Assembly: GCA_028713895.1 (NCBI GenBank)
Contig: JAQTNH010000001.1
Coordinates: 245,808-309,807 of the forward strand
DNA length: 64,000 nucleotides
Reading direction: 5' to 3'
Source: Candidatus Nanoarchaeia archaeon
GTDB taxonomy: Archaea; Nanobdellota; Nanobdellia; CSSed11-243R1
The notes under the pieces are model-generated. The model worked only from the letters and a program-made list of their open reading frames with translations. It made no database searches and was not told the DNA's origin. How positions within the stretch are numbered: position 1 is the stretch's first letter; each line of letters starts with the position of its first letter. Of this stretch, positions 7,816 to 17,326 are shown piece after piece. The position numbers were made by a program, and so were the translations under genes.

Positions 7816-8349
7816 ATGGAAATGCCCAAAAAATACATTGTTATCGGCTTGATAACAGGACTGGTAATAATCCTAAGCGCATACTTCATTTTCGCGCCCA
7901 ACCAGCCAAAAGTCGTTCTTGACAACTCAACAGAGTCCCAGATAATGGCAGATGCTGTGAACAATTTCAACACAAAATACAACATTTACCTTGAGTCATA
8001 CAGCAACACATCAACATACGGGAACTCAATGGGCGCAGACTCGCAGATAACATCAGAGGAGCTGATTAGCTATGAAGCCCTGCTGCGGGAATTCATAAAT
8101 GATTCTGACAACATGATAGAATCGTGCGATAATGTCAGGACACTTATCATCCAGTATTCATACCGCTTCCAAAATGTAACCGAAACAAAAGCACAGTTCG
8201 ACGATACAGAAGGGCTTGTTGACAATGACCTGAACAACATTGTTATGTTCATAAACGTACTGCGCAGCCAGATAGGCTCGCTCAATGCAGAGCATGACAA
8301 AGCGCTTAATGACCTGAGCGTTGAACTGATTGAAATACGGGAAAGATAA
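7816..8349 (+). CDS. Membrane-anchored extracytoplasmic protein, unknown
   Basis: A single N-terminal hydrophobic helix (about residues 8-27, IVIGLITGLVIILSAYFIF) anchors the protein. The remaining ~150 residues look mainly helical, rich in Asn/Asp/Ser, with several N-glycosylation sequons (NNST-like, NVT). A long helical stretch at residues ~110-170 may form a coiled coil. There is no known family. It is convergent with hjc. Confidence 0.68.
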   Translation: MEMPKKYIVIGLITGLVIILSAYFIFAPNQPKVVLDNSTESQIMADAVNNFNTKYNIYLESYSNTSTYGNSMGADSQITSEELISYEALLREFINDSDNMIESCDNVRTLIIQYSYRFQNVTETKAQFDDTEGLVDNDLNNIVMFINVLRSQIGSLNAEHDKALNDLSVELIEIRER

Positions 8350-8411
8350 TTCTTACATTGTCTTCCTATCCTTCAGCCCTTTTGCTGATGCAAAAGCCCT
8401 GGGGGAAACGA

Positions 8412-8792
8412 CTACATTGTCTTCCTATCTTTTAGAATAAGCATGTCAAACTTGATGCCGGATTCTGGAATAACTTTGTTGCTTCCAAGAAGAGAGTGAG
8501 CTGGGATAAAATGCCACTCTGTGCGGTCAAATCTGAAAGCATACCATGGCTCTCCTCCGAACTTGTTTGCATATTCAATCGTGTCAAGAATCTCCTCGTT
8601 GTCAATGTAAATCGCAGGCTTTCCGCTTGACTTGCATTCAATCACAAGAAGCTTGCCAGGATGCCCAGCAACCAAGTCAGGGGCGCTCTCCATCTTGCCA
8701 GAGCCTGCAACACGCACACAATTCCATCCTACCCCAACGAACATCTTGAGAAGTTCTCTTTCGCTGTTTGAACCTTTACGACTTGCCGCCAT
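8412..8792 (-). CDS. hjc: Holliday junction resolvase Hjc
   Basis: Hjc cuts four-way DNA junctions during recombination and repair. The PD-(D/E)xK active site is complete: Glu11 (SERELL), Asp39 (APDLVAG), and Glu52 with Lys54 (IECK), plus the family's RVAGSG motif at 27-32. Length from ATG 8792 is 126 aa, usual for archaeal Hjc. An in-frame TTG at 8804 is the alternative start but would overlap pheT. The gene begins two nt after the pheT stop, so it is co-transcribed with pheST. Confidence 0.93.
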   Translation of the reverse strand: MAASRKGSNSERELLKMFVGVGWNCVRVAGSGKMESAPDLVAGHPGKLLVIECKSSGKPAIYIDNEEILDTIEYANKFGGEPWYAFRFDRTEWHFIPAHSLLGSNKVIPESGIKFDMLILKDRKTM

Positions 8793-8794
8793 TT

Positions 8795-10468
8795 TTACAA
8801 CCAATCAATGTGAATCTGGAATGCAACAACAGGATTTTCAAGGGTGAAATTCTGGAGAACCTGCGGGTGAACCTCTCCGATTATTCCGACTGTCTTGTTG
8901 TTGACTTCGATAATGCCGCATCTGCCCGGGATATATGAAGAGTTTTCGTGCTCTTTCACTGTAAAAGACAGGTTCATATCATGCATGAGCTTGTCAAGCA
9001 CAGCCTTGATTTCAGTGTAATTTGCCCTGGGATGGGTTATTGCTGCGCACAAAAGCCGCGTCTGCTTTGTCGCGTTCTCTGCGCTGCTGTCAGGCAGGAC
9101 AATGTCGCCCACCTCGAATATTTTCTGCGGGAACTCAACTGTCTTGTTCTGCGCAAGGAAATTAAGGTGGATGGGCAGAAGAGAATTTCGCATGACATCC
9201 CAGCTGGATGAAACTGGATTCGCAAGCTCGACAACCTCGCATTCAGGAAGGTTCATTTTTGCGAAAAGCAGGTCCTTGCTGGTCAGGACAAAGTTAAGAA
9301 TTTCCTGGAATCCCAGCCCGATTATAACGTCGCGGTACAGATTCGACTTAATTGTCAAATCGTCAAGCTTTCCTATTGTCGGAACTTTTATTTCAGCAGG
9401 AAGGATATTATTAAAACCATAACCTATAGCGATGTCCTCTGCAATGTCCACCTGGTGCATTATATCCTTTCGGTAGAATGAGGCTTCAACTTCGATAATA
9501 TCCTCCTGTGTATTTTCGTGAACAATATTATACCCCATCTTTTCAAGAATGTGCTTCATGTCGCGCAGAGATATGTCAATGCCGATGCGCTGCTTTACAT
9601 AAGAGGGATTTATTTTGAATGGCAACGGCCCAAGGTTTGGAGTGATGTCCTCTTTCCTGCCCTGCTTGTGCACAATTTTTACAGAGTAGATATCCCCGCC
9701 GCGCTCGGCAAGAGCAGATGAAACAAGGTTAAGGACATTTTTTACTGCATCCTCGCTGGTTCCGGTAACTTCTACAAGAACATTTTTTGTGGACCTGTCA
9801 ACCTTTCCAAGATGGTTTGAATTGATTACAGGAGGCATGCTGAGTATGTTGTCTTCAGAGTCTATCAGCAAAGGATACTCACTGAACTTTTTTAGGATGT
9901 CGGCGTATTCAACCCCTTTCGGGTGCTTCTCAAGAATCTCTTTCGGAGTCATAGGTGCTGTGAACCCCAGCGGGACAAATTTCTTTGAGTTGGGCTCAAC
10001 TGTTGTGTAAAGCACAGGCGGCTTTATCCTGTCATAATCGTAAATGCCAATTGACGTCTTTTTCCGCTTGCGCCCGTAGTTCTGGTCAAGCTTGTCCTGA
10101 ATCTGCATGATTGACTTTATTGCGGCATCATCAAATTCAATGTCCTTAACAACCGCACATGCGATGAACGGGCGGATTTCCTTGAGCTTGGAATCATCAA
10201 CATTGACTGTGAAATTACTCTTGTTAACCTTGTAGGATGTATAACCTTTATGAAGCCCCAGAATGTTGCGAAGCTCGCGGCCAATCCCTTCTGCGCTCCA
10301 CAAATCAGGGCGGTTTGTATCCTCAAACTTAAATGTGATTTCGTCACCATTCTCCTCTTCAATGTCTGCTTTCAGATACATCCAGATAGTCTCTGCCAAA
10401 GTTTCCCTGTCCAGGGATTTTCCTACGAATTTCTCAATCTCTTTTTTGGAAACTGTAGCTACGGGCAT
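8795..10468 (-). CDS. pheT: Phenylalanyl-tRNA synthetase beta subunit
   Basis: PheT pairs with PheS as an (alpha-beta)2 enzyme charging tRNA-Phe. The 557-aa length is that of the short archaeal/eukaryotic beta subunit. Recognisable features are the N-terminal MPVATVSKKEIEKFVG, the B3/B4 editing region with SIGIYDYDRIKPP, the B5 DNA-binding-like domain around residues 270-345, and the catalytic-like core NLGFQEI/FEVGD-type segments toward the C-terminus. It starts 5 nt after the pheS stop, with GGTGAG before the ATG, and is followed immediately by hjc. Confidence 0.94.
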   Translation of the reverse strand: MPVATVSKKEIEKFVGKSLDRETLAETIWMYLKADIEEENGDEITFKFEDTNRPDLWSAEGIGRELRNILGLHKGYTSYKVNKSNFTVNVDDSKLKEIRPFIACAVVKDIEFDDAAIKSIMQIQDKLDQNYGRKRKKTSIGIYDYDRIKPPVLYTTVEPNSKKFVPLGFTAPMTPKEILEKHPKGVEYADILKKFSEYPLLIDSEDNILSMPPVINSNHLGKVDRSTKNVLVEVTGTSEDAVKNVLNLVSSALAERGGDIYSVKIVHKQGRKEDITPNLGPLPFKINPSYVKQRIGIDISLRDMKHILEKMGYNIVHENTQEDIIEVEASFYRKDIMHQVDIAEDIAIGYGFNNILPAEIKVPTIGKLDDLTIKSNLYRDVIIGLGFQEILNFVLTSKDLLFAKMNLPECEVVELANPVSSSWDVMRNSLLPIHLNFLAQNKTVEFPQKIFEVGDIVLPDSSAENATKQTRLLCAAITHPRANYTEIKAVLDKLMHDMNLSFTVKEHENSSYIPGRCGIIEVNNKTVGIIGEVHPQVLQNFTLENPVVAFQIHIDWL

Positions 10469-10472
10469 TGTC

Positions 10473-11981
10473 TCACCACTTGAACTCCCGCAGCCATTTC
10501 AAATCGCTTGAGAAAAGCTGGCGGATGTCCATTATATTATTTTTAAGCATGAACAGGCGGTCTATTCCAAGCCCCCATGCTATTACAGGAACGTCTATAC
10601 CAAGAGGCTCAAGGACTTCGGGGCGGAACATGCCTGCGCCTCCGAGCTCAATCCATCCTTTTCCTTCCTTGTAAGCATGAAGCTCAACGCTGGGCTCTGT
10701 GAACGGGAAGTATCCAGGGACATATTTGAATTTCTTGACTCCTGCGATTTCTTCTGCAGCGAGCTTAAGGAGCCCAAGCAGTTCCCTGAATGTTATTTTT
10801 GAGTCAAGAACAATCCCCTCGAACTGATTGAATTCAATCAGATGCTTCCAGTCAATTGTGTCCACACGGAAAACTTTGTCGTATGAAAAGTATTTTCCGG
10901 GAATCTTCAAATCCGGCTTTGCCATTGTGCGCGCTGAAGCTGCGGTGGTCTGGCTGCGCAAAAGAAGTTCTGCAGCTTTCTTAGGCTCAAATTTATAGTT
11001 CCAGCCTGTTGAGCCTGTATCCCCGCCGTCTTCATGGACTTTTTTAACATTTTCAAGGAGCCCGGCATGATTTGAAAGATTTCCGTGTGACGGTGTTTTC
11101 AAATGGAACACGTCCTGAATCTCACGCGCAGGATGGTCCTGCGGCATGTAAAGAATTTCGTTATTGAAAAATGCAAGCTCAACATATGGCCCTGTCATCT
11201 CCTCAAATCCAAGACTTATCATCTTCTGCCTGACTTCATTTATGAATTTCATGTAAGGCTGCTGCTTTCCAGCAAGAATCTCAGGCGCCTGGACATTCAA
11301 ATCATATTTACGGAAAGGGGTTTGTTTCCAATCGCCGGACTTGATTATCTGGGGCGTGAGCTCGTCAATCTTTTTCTCGAACTTTATCTGCGGAAGAACT
11401 TTTTTTCCCGCGTCTGTGACTGAAACATGCTTTATCTTTTCGATTGATACTTCAACCAAATTTCTCTGTTTGAGAAGAATAAGGAACTCGTCAAGCTCAT
11501 TTGAAACCTCGTCTGCGTACTTTGATTCCCTGAGCTCGTTAAGCAGGTCTTTCTGGCGCTCAAGATGCTTGATATATGCTTTGCCGTTATTTGTTATTGA
11601 AATTTTTCCTGCGGCTATTTCGATAAGATTGTTCCGCTTGCAAAGGCCCAGCGAAACATTGAACTCGTTGTCATCAAGCCCCGCCTTCTTTTTGAGGTCT
11701 GCGATAGCAACAGGCGTTTCAGCGGTTTTAAGGAAAATGTATTCGGGCAGGCCTTTTTCAGTATATTTCAGGCCGAGCTGCGTTGTCTTGAACAGCTCCT
11801 TTTCGATTTCGTCAACGTCTATAAGCTGTTTTTCCTTCAGAAGCTCAATTGCCTTGTTTGCTGCGTCTGCGTTGATTCCTGCTTTTTCCGCAATGATATC
11901 CGAAGTGACTTTACCAAAATCCTTCAGAACCAACAAAACCTTCTTTTCAAGGTCGTGCAGTGACTCTACAACTGAGTTCAT
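10473..11981 (-). CDS. pheS: Phenylalanyl-tRNA synthetase alpha subunit
   Basis: This is the catalytic subunit of PheRS. The first ~190 residues contain repeated winged-helix-like segments, as in archaeal/eukaryal alpha subunits. The class II core follows: motif 2 region KVFRVDTIDWKHLIEFNQ, then VELHAYKEGKGWIELGGAG, and motif 3 WGLGIDRLFML near residue 477. Length (502 aa) is normal. PheS heads the pheS-pheT-hjc cluster. Confidence 0.95.
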   Translation of the reverse strand: MNSVVESLHDLEKKVLLVLKDFGKVTSDIIAEKAGINADAANKAIELLKEKQLIDVDEIEKELFKTTQLGLKYTEKGLPEYIFLKTAETPVAIADLKKKAGLDDNEFNVSLGLCKRNNLIEIAAGKISITNNGKAYIKHLERQKDLLNELRESKYADEVSNELDEFLILLKQRNLVEVSIEKIKHVSVTDAGKKVLPQIKFEKKIDELTPQIIKSGDWKQTPFRKYDLNVQAPEILAGKQQPYMKFINEVRQKMISLGFEEMTGPYVELAFFNNEILYMPQDHPAREIQDVFHLKTPSHGNLSNHAGLLENVKKVHEDGGDTGSTGWNYKFEPKKAAELLLRSQTTAASARTMAKPDLKIPGKYFSYDKVFRVDTIDWKHLIEFNQFEGIVLDSKITFRELLGLLKLAAEEIAGVKKFKYVPGYFPFTEPSVELHAYKEGKGWIELGGAGMFRPEVLEPLGIDVPVIAWGLGIDRLFMLKNNIMDIRQLFSSDLKWLREFKW

Positions 11982-12014
11982 AAGAATAACTAAAGAAATA
12001 GAGTTAATAAAATT

Positions 12015-12203
12015 TTAGTTTTCGCCCTTTTCCTTGATAAGGTGCTTTGTAAAGAATTCCTTCTCTTTTGACATGTCCAAAATTTTGCATGATATCAAAA
12101 TCTTTGGCTTGCTGGCAGATTCCATTCGGCCGCCAGTTACTTTATACCACATACCCTTAATCTCGTAGTATGTTTCCCCGTCATCTGCTGTGCATTGTTT
12201 CAT
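12015..12203 (-). CDS. Small hypothetical protein
   Basis: The 62-aa product begins MKQCTADDGETYYEIKGMWYK and has a beta-rich N-terminal half that reads like a small barrel or ribbon, followed by a charged helix. The ATG is preceded by TTGGTGATAAACC, a convincing archaeal ribosome binding site, which supports a real gene. Its 3' end abuts the pheS promoter region. No family is recognised. Confidence 0.6.
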   Translation of the reverse strand: MKQCTADDGETYYEIKGMWYKVTGGRMESASKPKILISCKILDMSKEKEFFTKHLIKEKGEN

Positions 12204-12274
12204 GGTTTATCACCAATTCTAAAAAATTTAAGCATTTAGGGATTTATTAATCTTTGTCATTAAACAAAGTGACA

Positions 12275-12856
12275 TCATCCCGAGAGGTATTTTTTTTCAA
12301 GTGCGTAAAGCTTGGCTAAAGACGCCTGTAGCGCCTCTGCCTCTGCAGATATGTTTTTCAGGGCTGTGCTGCATTTTCCGAACACTCCGTTATAGTTAAC
12401 GGGAGTCTCGCCTTTTCGAATCTTTGTCGCCACATCAGACATATTGTAGCCCCCTAAAAAGTCGCTGAGATCACCAATCATTGCCGCGGATTTTTCATCA
12501 AGCTTCTTTTTGAAAATCCTGACTTTTTTCTCGAACGCCTTGTCATCCGGGAATTTTGCGGAAAGCCTGTTTGCAAGGGCCAAAATCCTGCTGTTCTCTG
12601 TGCCAAGATTGTTTAGCCCGTTTTTTAGCTCAACCAGTTTTATCTGAAGCTTGGCCAAGTTCGCAAGTTTCCATTTGTCCACCACAGGGTCTTTGAAGCT
12701 TGAAACTGCGTCTTTCAGCAAAGCGTGAGCTTCGCTGCATTCGCTGATAACACGCGAGAACATGCTGCTGTCTGTTTTTGTCTCTTTCTCAAACCTTATC
12801 CCTTCAGATTTTGGATTGCCTGTAAATAGGGTTTTTATTGTATTTAATATGCCCAT
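12275..12856 (-). CDS. Hypothetical helical protein
   Basis: Starting at the second Met (12856), which has AAGGTGAT just upstream, the protein is ~193 aa and almost entirely helical, with heptad-like Leu/Ile/Ala spacing (for example residues 60-130). It may be coiled-coil or a helical bundle. It has no membrane segment and no signal peptide. It lies between a small hypothetical gene and glyS on the same strand. No family is recognised. Confidence 0.65.
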   Translation of the reverse strand: MGILNTIKTLFTGNPKSEGIRFEKETKTDSSMFSRVISECSEAHALLKDAVSSFKDPVVDKWKLANLAKLQIKLVELKNGLNNLGTENSRILALANRLSAKFPDDKAFEKKVRIFKKKLDEKSAAMIGDLSDFLGGYNMSDVATKIRKGETPVNYNGVFGKCSTALKNISAEAEALQASLAKLYALEKKYLSG

Positions 12857-12877
12857 TAAAATCACCTTTTTGAATTA

Positions 12878-14374
12878 TCAAGCACACAGAGTCTTATTAA
12901 TCTTTGTCACCAGCTCAGAAACCTTGACACGCTGCTGTTCAAGAGTGTCGCGGCTGCGCAGCGTTACCGTGCTGTCCTGCATGGTTTGCCCGTCAATAGT
13001 TATGCAGAAGGGAGTCCCTATTTCGTCCATGCGGCGGTAGCGGCGTCCGATTGAGCCAGAGTCGTCGTAGAATGTGGGAAAGTGCTTTTTGAGCTCCTTG
13101 TAGATTTCCTCTGCCTTTTTGTCCATGCCTTCCTTGTTGACAAGCGGGAAAACCGCTGCTTTTACAGGGGCAAGCTTTGGATTAAGCTTCAGGAAAATGC
13201 GCTTCTCTCCATTGACTTCCTCCTCGTTGTACGCATCAATAATAAAAGTAAGGAATGCGCGGTCAACGCCGACAGACGGTTCGGATACGACATGCGGCAC
13301 AACTTTTTCCCCTGTGGCTTCGTCATGGATTGCCATGTCTTTTTTTGAAACTTTGGCGTGCTGCTGAAGGTCGAAATCCGTGCGGTCAGCTATTCCCTCA
13401 AGCTCTTTCCAGCCGAACTCGTAGTTGTACTCAATATCCCATGTTGAGGCTGAATAGTGCGAGAGCTCTTTTGAAACATGCTCGCGGATGCGAAGATTTT
13501 CCTGCCTGATTCCCAAATCAAAATACCACTTCACACGTGAAGCTATCCAGTAAGCATGCCACTTTGATTTTATCAGCTTTGATTTGTAAAGCTCAGATAT
13601 GGTTTTTTTGGATAATTTGTGGGCGCCATTCTCCTGCTCTGCTGCAGTAAGAGTGTTCACAGAAACGTCCTTCACCCCGTCAAACAAATCGCACTCGTCC
13701 TTTTTCTTTGGGTGGCAGAAAAACTCCAGTTCCATCTGCTCGAACTCGCGCATGCGGAACAAAAAGTTTCGCGGTGAGATTTCGTTGCGGAACGCTTTTC
13801 CAATCTGCGCTATTCCAAACGGAAGCTTCATCCTGCTGACTTCAACAATGTTCTTGAACTGCGTGAAAATCAGCTGGGCTGTTTCAGGGCGAAGGAATGC
13901 GAACTCCTTGCCAGAAGGGCCGATGTTGGTCTTGAACATGAGATTGAATTCGCTGACTGAAGAAAGCTCGCCTTTCTTGCATTCGGTGCATCTGATTTTG
14001 TTCTTTGAAATAATCTCATCAAGCTGTTTTGAAGACAAACCCTCGGTTGGCTTCTTAAGGATTTCCTCAATAAGATGGTCTGCACGGAGCTTTGCACCGC
14101 ACTTTTTGCACTCAACAAGCAAATCAACAAAATTGTCTACGTGCCCGGATGCTTCCCAAACTTTTGAATTTGTGAGTATTGAGCCGTCCATTCCGACGAC
14201 GTTATCGTGACTGTGGACAATCGAGTTCCACCACTCTTTCTTTATATTGTTCTTCAGCTCGACTCCGACAGGGCCATAGTCAAAGATTCCTGCGACTCCG
14301 CCGTACATCTCTGAGCTTGGGAAAACAAGCCCTTTACGCTTGCAAAATGAGTTTATTTCGTCTATTGAAACCAT
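12878..14374 (-). CDS. glyS: Glycyl-tRNA synthetase, archaeal/eukaryal alpha2 type
   Basis: This class II synthetase charges tRNA-Gly. Family-specific features are the N-terminal GLVFPSSEMYGGVAGIFDYGP (shown in part), a CxxC...CxxC zinc-like insert (VECKKCGAKL, then RCTECKKGE), the motif 2 region PFGIAQIGKAFRNEISPRN, the FEQMELEFF acceptor segment, and motif 3 EPSVGVDRAFL. The C-terminal anticodon-binding domain starts near residue 400. Length (498 aa) is slightly short of the 550-600 aa typical of archaea. Confidence 0.95.
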   Translation of the reverse strand: MVSIDEINSFCKRKGLVFPSSEMYGGVAGIFDYGPVGVELKNNIKKEWWNSIVHSHDNVVGMDGSILTNSKVWEASGHVDNFVDLLVECKKCGAKLRADHLIEEILKKPTEGLSSKQLDEIISKNKIRCTECKKGELSSVSEFNLMFKTNIGPSGKEFAFLRPETAQLIFTQFKNIVEVSRMKLPFGIAQIGKAFRNEISPRNFLFRMREFEQMELEFFCHPKKKDECDLFDGVKDVSVNTLTAAEQENGAHKLSKKTISELYKSKLIKSKWHAYWIASRVKWYFDLGIRQENLRIREHVSKELSHYSASTWDIEYNYEFGWKELEGIADRTDFDLQQHAKVSKKDMAIHDEATGEKVVPHVVSEPSVGVDRAFLTFIIDAYNEEEVNGEKRIFLKLNPKLAPVKAAVFPLVNKEGMDKKAEEIYKELKKHFPTFYDDSGSIGRRYRRMDEIGTPFCITIDGQTMQDSTVTLRSRDTLEQQRVKVSELVTKINKTLCA

Positions 14375-14418
14375 GATTTAAACAAACCTATTTAAATTTA
14401 AAAAGGTGTGGGTAAATT

Positions 14419-15417
14419 ATGGCTCTTTTCAAAGTAACTCGCGAGTCAGGAATACCGCTTAGCGGATGCCTTTACTTCGGGATAATTGACAGAAGCACGA
14501 ATCTCCTGCAGGTGCGGGCATACTCAGGCTGCAACCTGAACTGTCCGTTCTGCAGCGTGGATGCAGGGCCAAACACGAAAAGCAGAGTGACTGTCTATGA
14601 GGTTGAGCTGGAATATCTTCTGGAGTGGATTAAGAGGATAATTGATTTCAAGAAGCGAGATGACATTGAGATTCATCTGGACAGCGTCGGAGAGCCGATG
14701 ATGTACCCGCACTTTGTTGAGCTGGTTAAAGAGCTGCGCAGGATTCCGCAGGTTAAAACGATTTCAATGCAGACGAACGGAACCCTGCTGGATGCTGAAA
14801 AGATAAAGGCGCTTGAGCATGCGGGACTGGACAGGATAAATCTGTCAATGGAAGCGCTGGAGCCAGAGCTTGCAAAGAAGCTGTCTGGGTGCGTCTGGTA
14901 TGACATTGAAAAAGTTAAGGAAAATGCACGCTTGACTGCGAAATCAAAGATTGATTTGCTAATTGCGCCGGTGTATCTGCCAGGACTAAATGATGCTGAG
15001 ATGCCAAAGCTGATTAATTTTGCAAAAGAAGTTGGAGCTGGCAAAAAGTGGCCTAGCCTGGGGATACAGAAGTTTTTGAAATACAAGATGGGCAGGATTC
15101 CAAAGGGGATAAAGATACAAAACTGGTGGCAATTCTACAACAAGAGCATACGAGCGTGGGAAAAAGAGTCTGGAACAAAGCTTATAATCTCGCCGAAGGA
15201 CTTTGGAATTGTTGAATGCCCTGCGCTTCCGCTCGTAATGGAAAAAGGCGAAAAGGTGAACTGCCAGATTGTCGGGCCTGGCTGGATAGCGAACGAAGTC
15301 CTAGGCGTCGCGAAAGACAGGGTGATTTCGATTCTTGAATGCAACAAGGAGAGCGGAATGCAGCGGGTAAAGATTGTAAGCAACAAGCACGGAATCTATG
15401 TCGGAGAAGCCATCTGA
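14419..15417 (+). CDS. Radical SAM protein, unknown substrate
   Basis: The [4Fe-4S]/SAM motif CNLNCPFC lies at residues 38-45 (CxxxCxxC). It is followed by the SAM-contacting HLDSVGEPMMYP (an atypical GGEP-like segment) and QTNGTLLD. The C-terminal ~60 residues may form a small beta-barrel (TRAM/OB-like). Length (332 aa) is compatible with archaeal proteins annotated only as radical SAM. The substrate is unknown; neighbours do not help because glyS is divergent and the Lon-like protease convergent. Start ATG 14419. Confidence 0.85.
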   Translation: MALFKVTRESGIPLSGCLYFGIIDRSTNLLQVRAYSGCNLNCPFCSVDAGPNTKSRVTVYEVELEYLLEWIKRIIDFKKRDDIEIHLDSVGEPMMYPHFVELVKELRRIPQVKTISMQTNGTLLDAEKIKALEHAGLDRINLSMEALEPELAKKLSGCVWYDIEKVKENARLTAKSKIDLLIAPVYLPGLNDAEMPKLINFAKEVGAGKKWPSLGIQKFLKYKMGRIPKGIKIQNWWQFYNKSIRAWEKESGTKLIISPKDFGIVECPALPLVMEKGEKVNCQIVGPGWIANEVLGVAKDRVISILECNKESGMQRVKIVSNKHGIYVGEAI

Positions 15418-15418
15418 T

Positions 15419-17293
15419 TTATTTCTTTCCGTTAATGTACATCGTAAGAATAATACCTGCAAAGACGCCTGTGATTAAAAGGATAACATCAACTGTGAAC
15501 TCCTGATTCGTTTCAAAGCGTGAAACTTCCTGATAGTATTTTTCAACAACAGGGGGATTGTTTAGCTTGAAAAGATCCCCGAATGCCGACTCGGATATCT
15601 CGTAGGATATTGTCGCCATCTCCTTTGAATAGCTCAGGTAAACAAGCGCTTCACCAGGGTCAGACTCGTAAAAGCTCTTTGCGAATTCAAGGTAGCTGAG
15701 CGCGAGTATCGGAGTAAGGCCGCGGCTCTCTGCCTTCTGGATTGAGACAAGCGCGCTCTTCTCGAGCTGGTTAATCTTCGTGTAAACAGAATCGTTTGTT
15801 GTTGTCTGGATTTCAATTGCAAGATTTGCAGTTGCCATGGCTTTGGCTGCCTCAAACAGCGCAAAAACATACTGGTGGTTGTTATAAGCCTCATCCGCAG
15901 CATCAAGCTCTTCCTGCGCCTGTTCTATAAGAATGCTGTTGGACACAACTTTTGCATAAAGGACTGACGTGCTGCTTTGCTCAATGCGTTCAAGAGCCAG
16001 CGGCTTTATTGCGGAAGGGTCAAAAACATATGTTGTGTTTCCGGTGAAATCATTAACCAAAGTGAGCCACTGGTATGCCGTGTTCTTGCGCACTTCTGCG
16101 TAAGAGCAAAGGTAAAGGGCGGTTTCGTAATCTGACTGGTTGTAAGCCTCGTATGCGCTCTCCACAGTCTTCTCTGCCTCGCGAATCCTGTCAATGACAA
16201 CAGAAAGGACCTCAACGTCGTTTATTGAATCGATTGTCCTGTTGCGCAGGAACAATATCTCAAAGTCAGCGATTGATGTCTTAACTGTGTTAAGCTCGTT
16301 TGCGACAAAGGTTGGATTCTCGTCCGCATCATAATACCTGACAAGGCGGTTGGCGTGATAAGAATTAATCATCGAACGGACTGCAAAACTGGACGCTGAA
16401 TAAAAGCTTTCATCTGCATAGCTCTCGTCTGCATTGTCAAGCTCTGTTTTTGAGTTTTCAACAAGAGTCTTAAGATACTCTTTCTTGTCAAGCGGGGCTG
16501 TGACAATATTTGAACCGGCATCAGAATGGGACTCCTCTGCCTGCGTCATAAGCCCTTCCGCCATTTTCCTGAGGACTGTAGTGAGCTGTTCTGAAACAAC
16601 ATCGCTTGATGTAATGTTCGGCTTTGATATCTGGTATCCGGTGAAATATTTGTAAGCGTCAATTATGTCCTCTGCAAAAACAACAGTGAGATTGTATTCA
16701 GTCCCCATCTCTGCAACAAAGCTTATCATATCCCCTGCAACATCTTCATCAAAATACTGCTGTTCAGACGCCAGGATGAGGATATGCCCGTTTGCTTCGG
16801 ATGCAGCCATTGCTTTTTCGCGGATTCCGCCTATTGAACCAAGGCTGCCTGCAGGATTTATTGAGGCTGATGCAAAAACATCCTGATTCATGTCAATGCC
16901 CTGAAGCGCAGCCATTGTCGCGGCAGCGAGCGCGGCTCCTGCGCTGGGTCCGCCTATTATTGCAAAATCAGAACGGATTACGTAAAGAAAATCCAAACCC
17001 GCACAGTCAACTTCGAGAGTTGTGCAGGCAACTTCCTTTGCCAGACGCGCAGATGCCTGGGTGTCAAGCTTTGTCAGGGGAAGCGTATCCAAAAACACGC
17101 GTCCGCTGCCAGGCTTCACCTCGACAGTCAGGTCTGCTATAACCCCTTTAGACTCGTTTTCATCAGTAACGCCAAGAACCTTGGTGTGGGAAATATTTGC
17201 GCCAGGGTCCATGTTGATGACTATACTTTCTGCGCCTGCTGTGGCTATTACAACCGTCAAAATTGCAAGCAGCAAAAACAGTTTTTTCATCAT
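15419..17293 (-). CDS. Exported, membrane-anchored S16 (Lon-domain) serine protease
   Basis: An N-terminal signal peptide (MKKLFLLLAILTVVIATAGA) is followed by a Lon-type proteolytic domain without the AAA+ ATPase. The catalytic Ser117 lies in GGPSAGA and Lys160 in IREKAMAA, the Ser/Lys dyad. The next ~400 residues are helical repeats resembling tetratricopeptide-like segments. The protein ends with a transmembrane helix (VDVILLITGVFAGIILTMYI), so the protease faces outside. Archaeal proteins of this design are known only from sequence. An upstream in-frame TTG (17305) is less likely than ATG 17293. Confidence 0.85.
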   Translation of the reverse strand: MMKKLFLLLAILTVVIATAGAESIVINMDPGANISHTKVLGVTDENESKGVIADLTVEVKPGSGRVFLDTLPLTKLDTQASARLAKEVACTTLEVDCAGLDFLYVIRSDFAIIGGPSAGAALAAATMAALQGIDMNQDVFASASINPAGSLGSIGGIREKAMAASEANGHILILASEQQYFDEDVAGDMISFVAEMGTEYNLTVVFAEDIIDAYKYFTGYQISKPNITSSDVVSEQLTTVLRKMAEGLMTQAEESHSDAGSNIVTAPLDKKEYLKTLVENSKTELDNADESYADESFYSASSFAVRSMINSYHANRLVRYYDADENPTFVANELNTVKTSIADFEILFLRNRTIDSINDVEVLSVVIDRIREAEKTVESAYEAYNQSDYETALYLCSYAEVRKNTAYQWLTLVNDFTGNTTYVFDPSAIKPLALERIEQSSTSVLYAKVVSNSILIEQAQEELDAADEAYNNHQYVFALFEAAKAMATANLAIEIQTTTNDSVYTKINQLEKSALVSIQKAESRGLTPILALSYLEFAKSFYESDPGEALVYLSYSKEMATISYEISESAFGDLFKLNNPPVVEKYYQEVSRFETNQEFTVDVILLITGVFAGIILTMYINGKK

Positions 17294-17326
17294 AAAAATG
17301 AACAAAGGATGATGTGCTTATAAATG

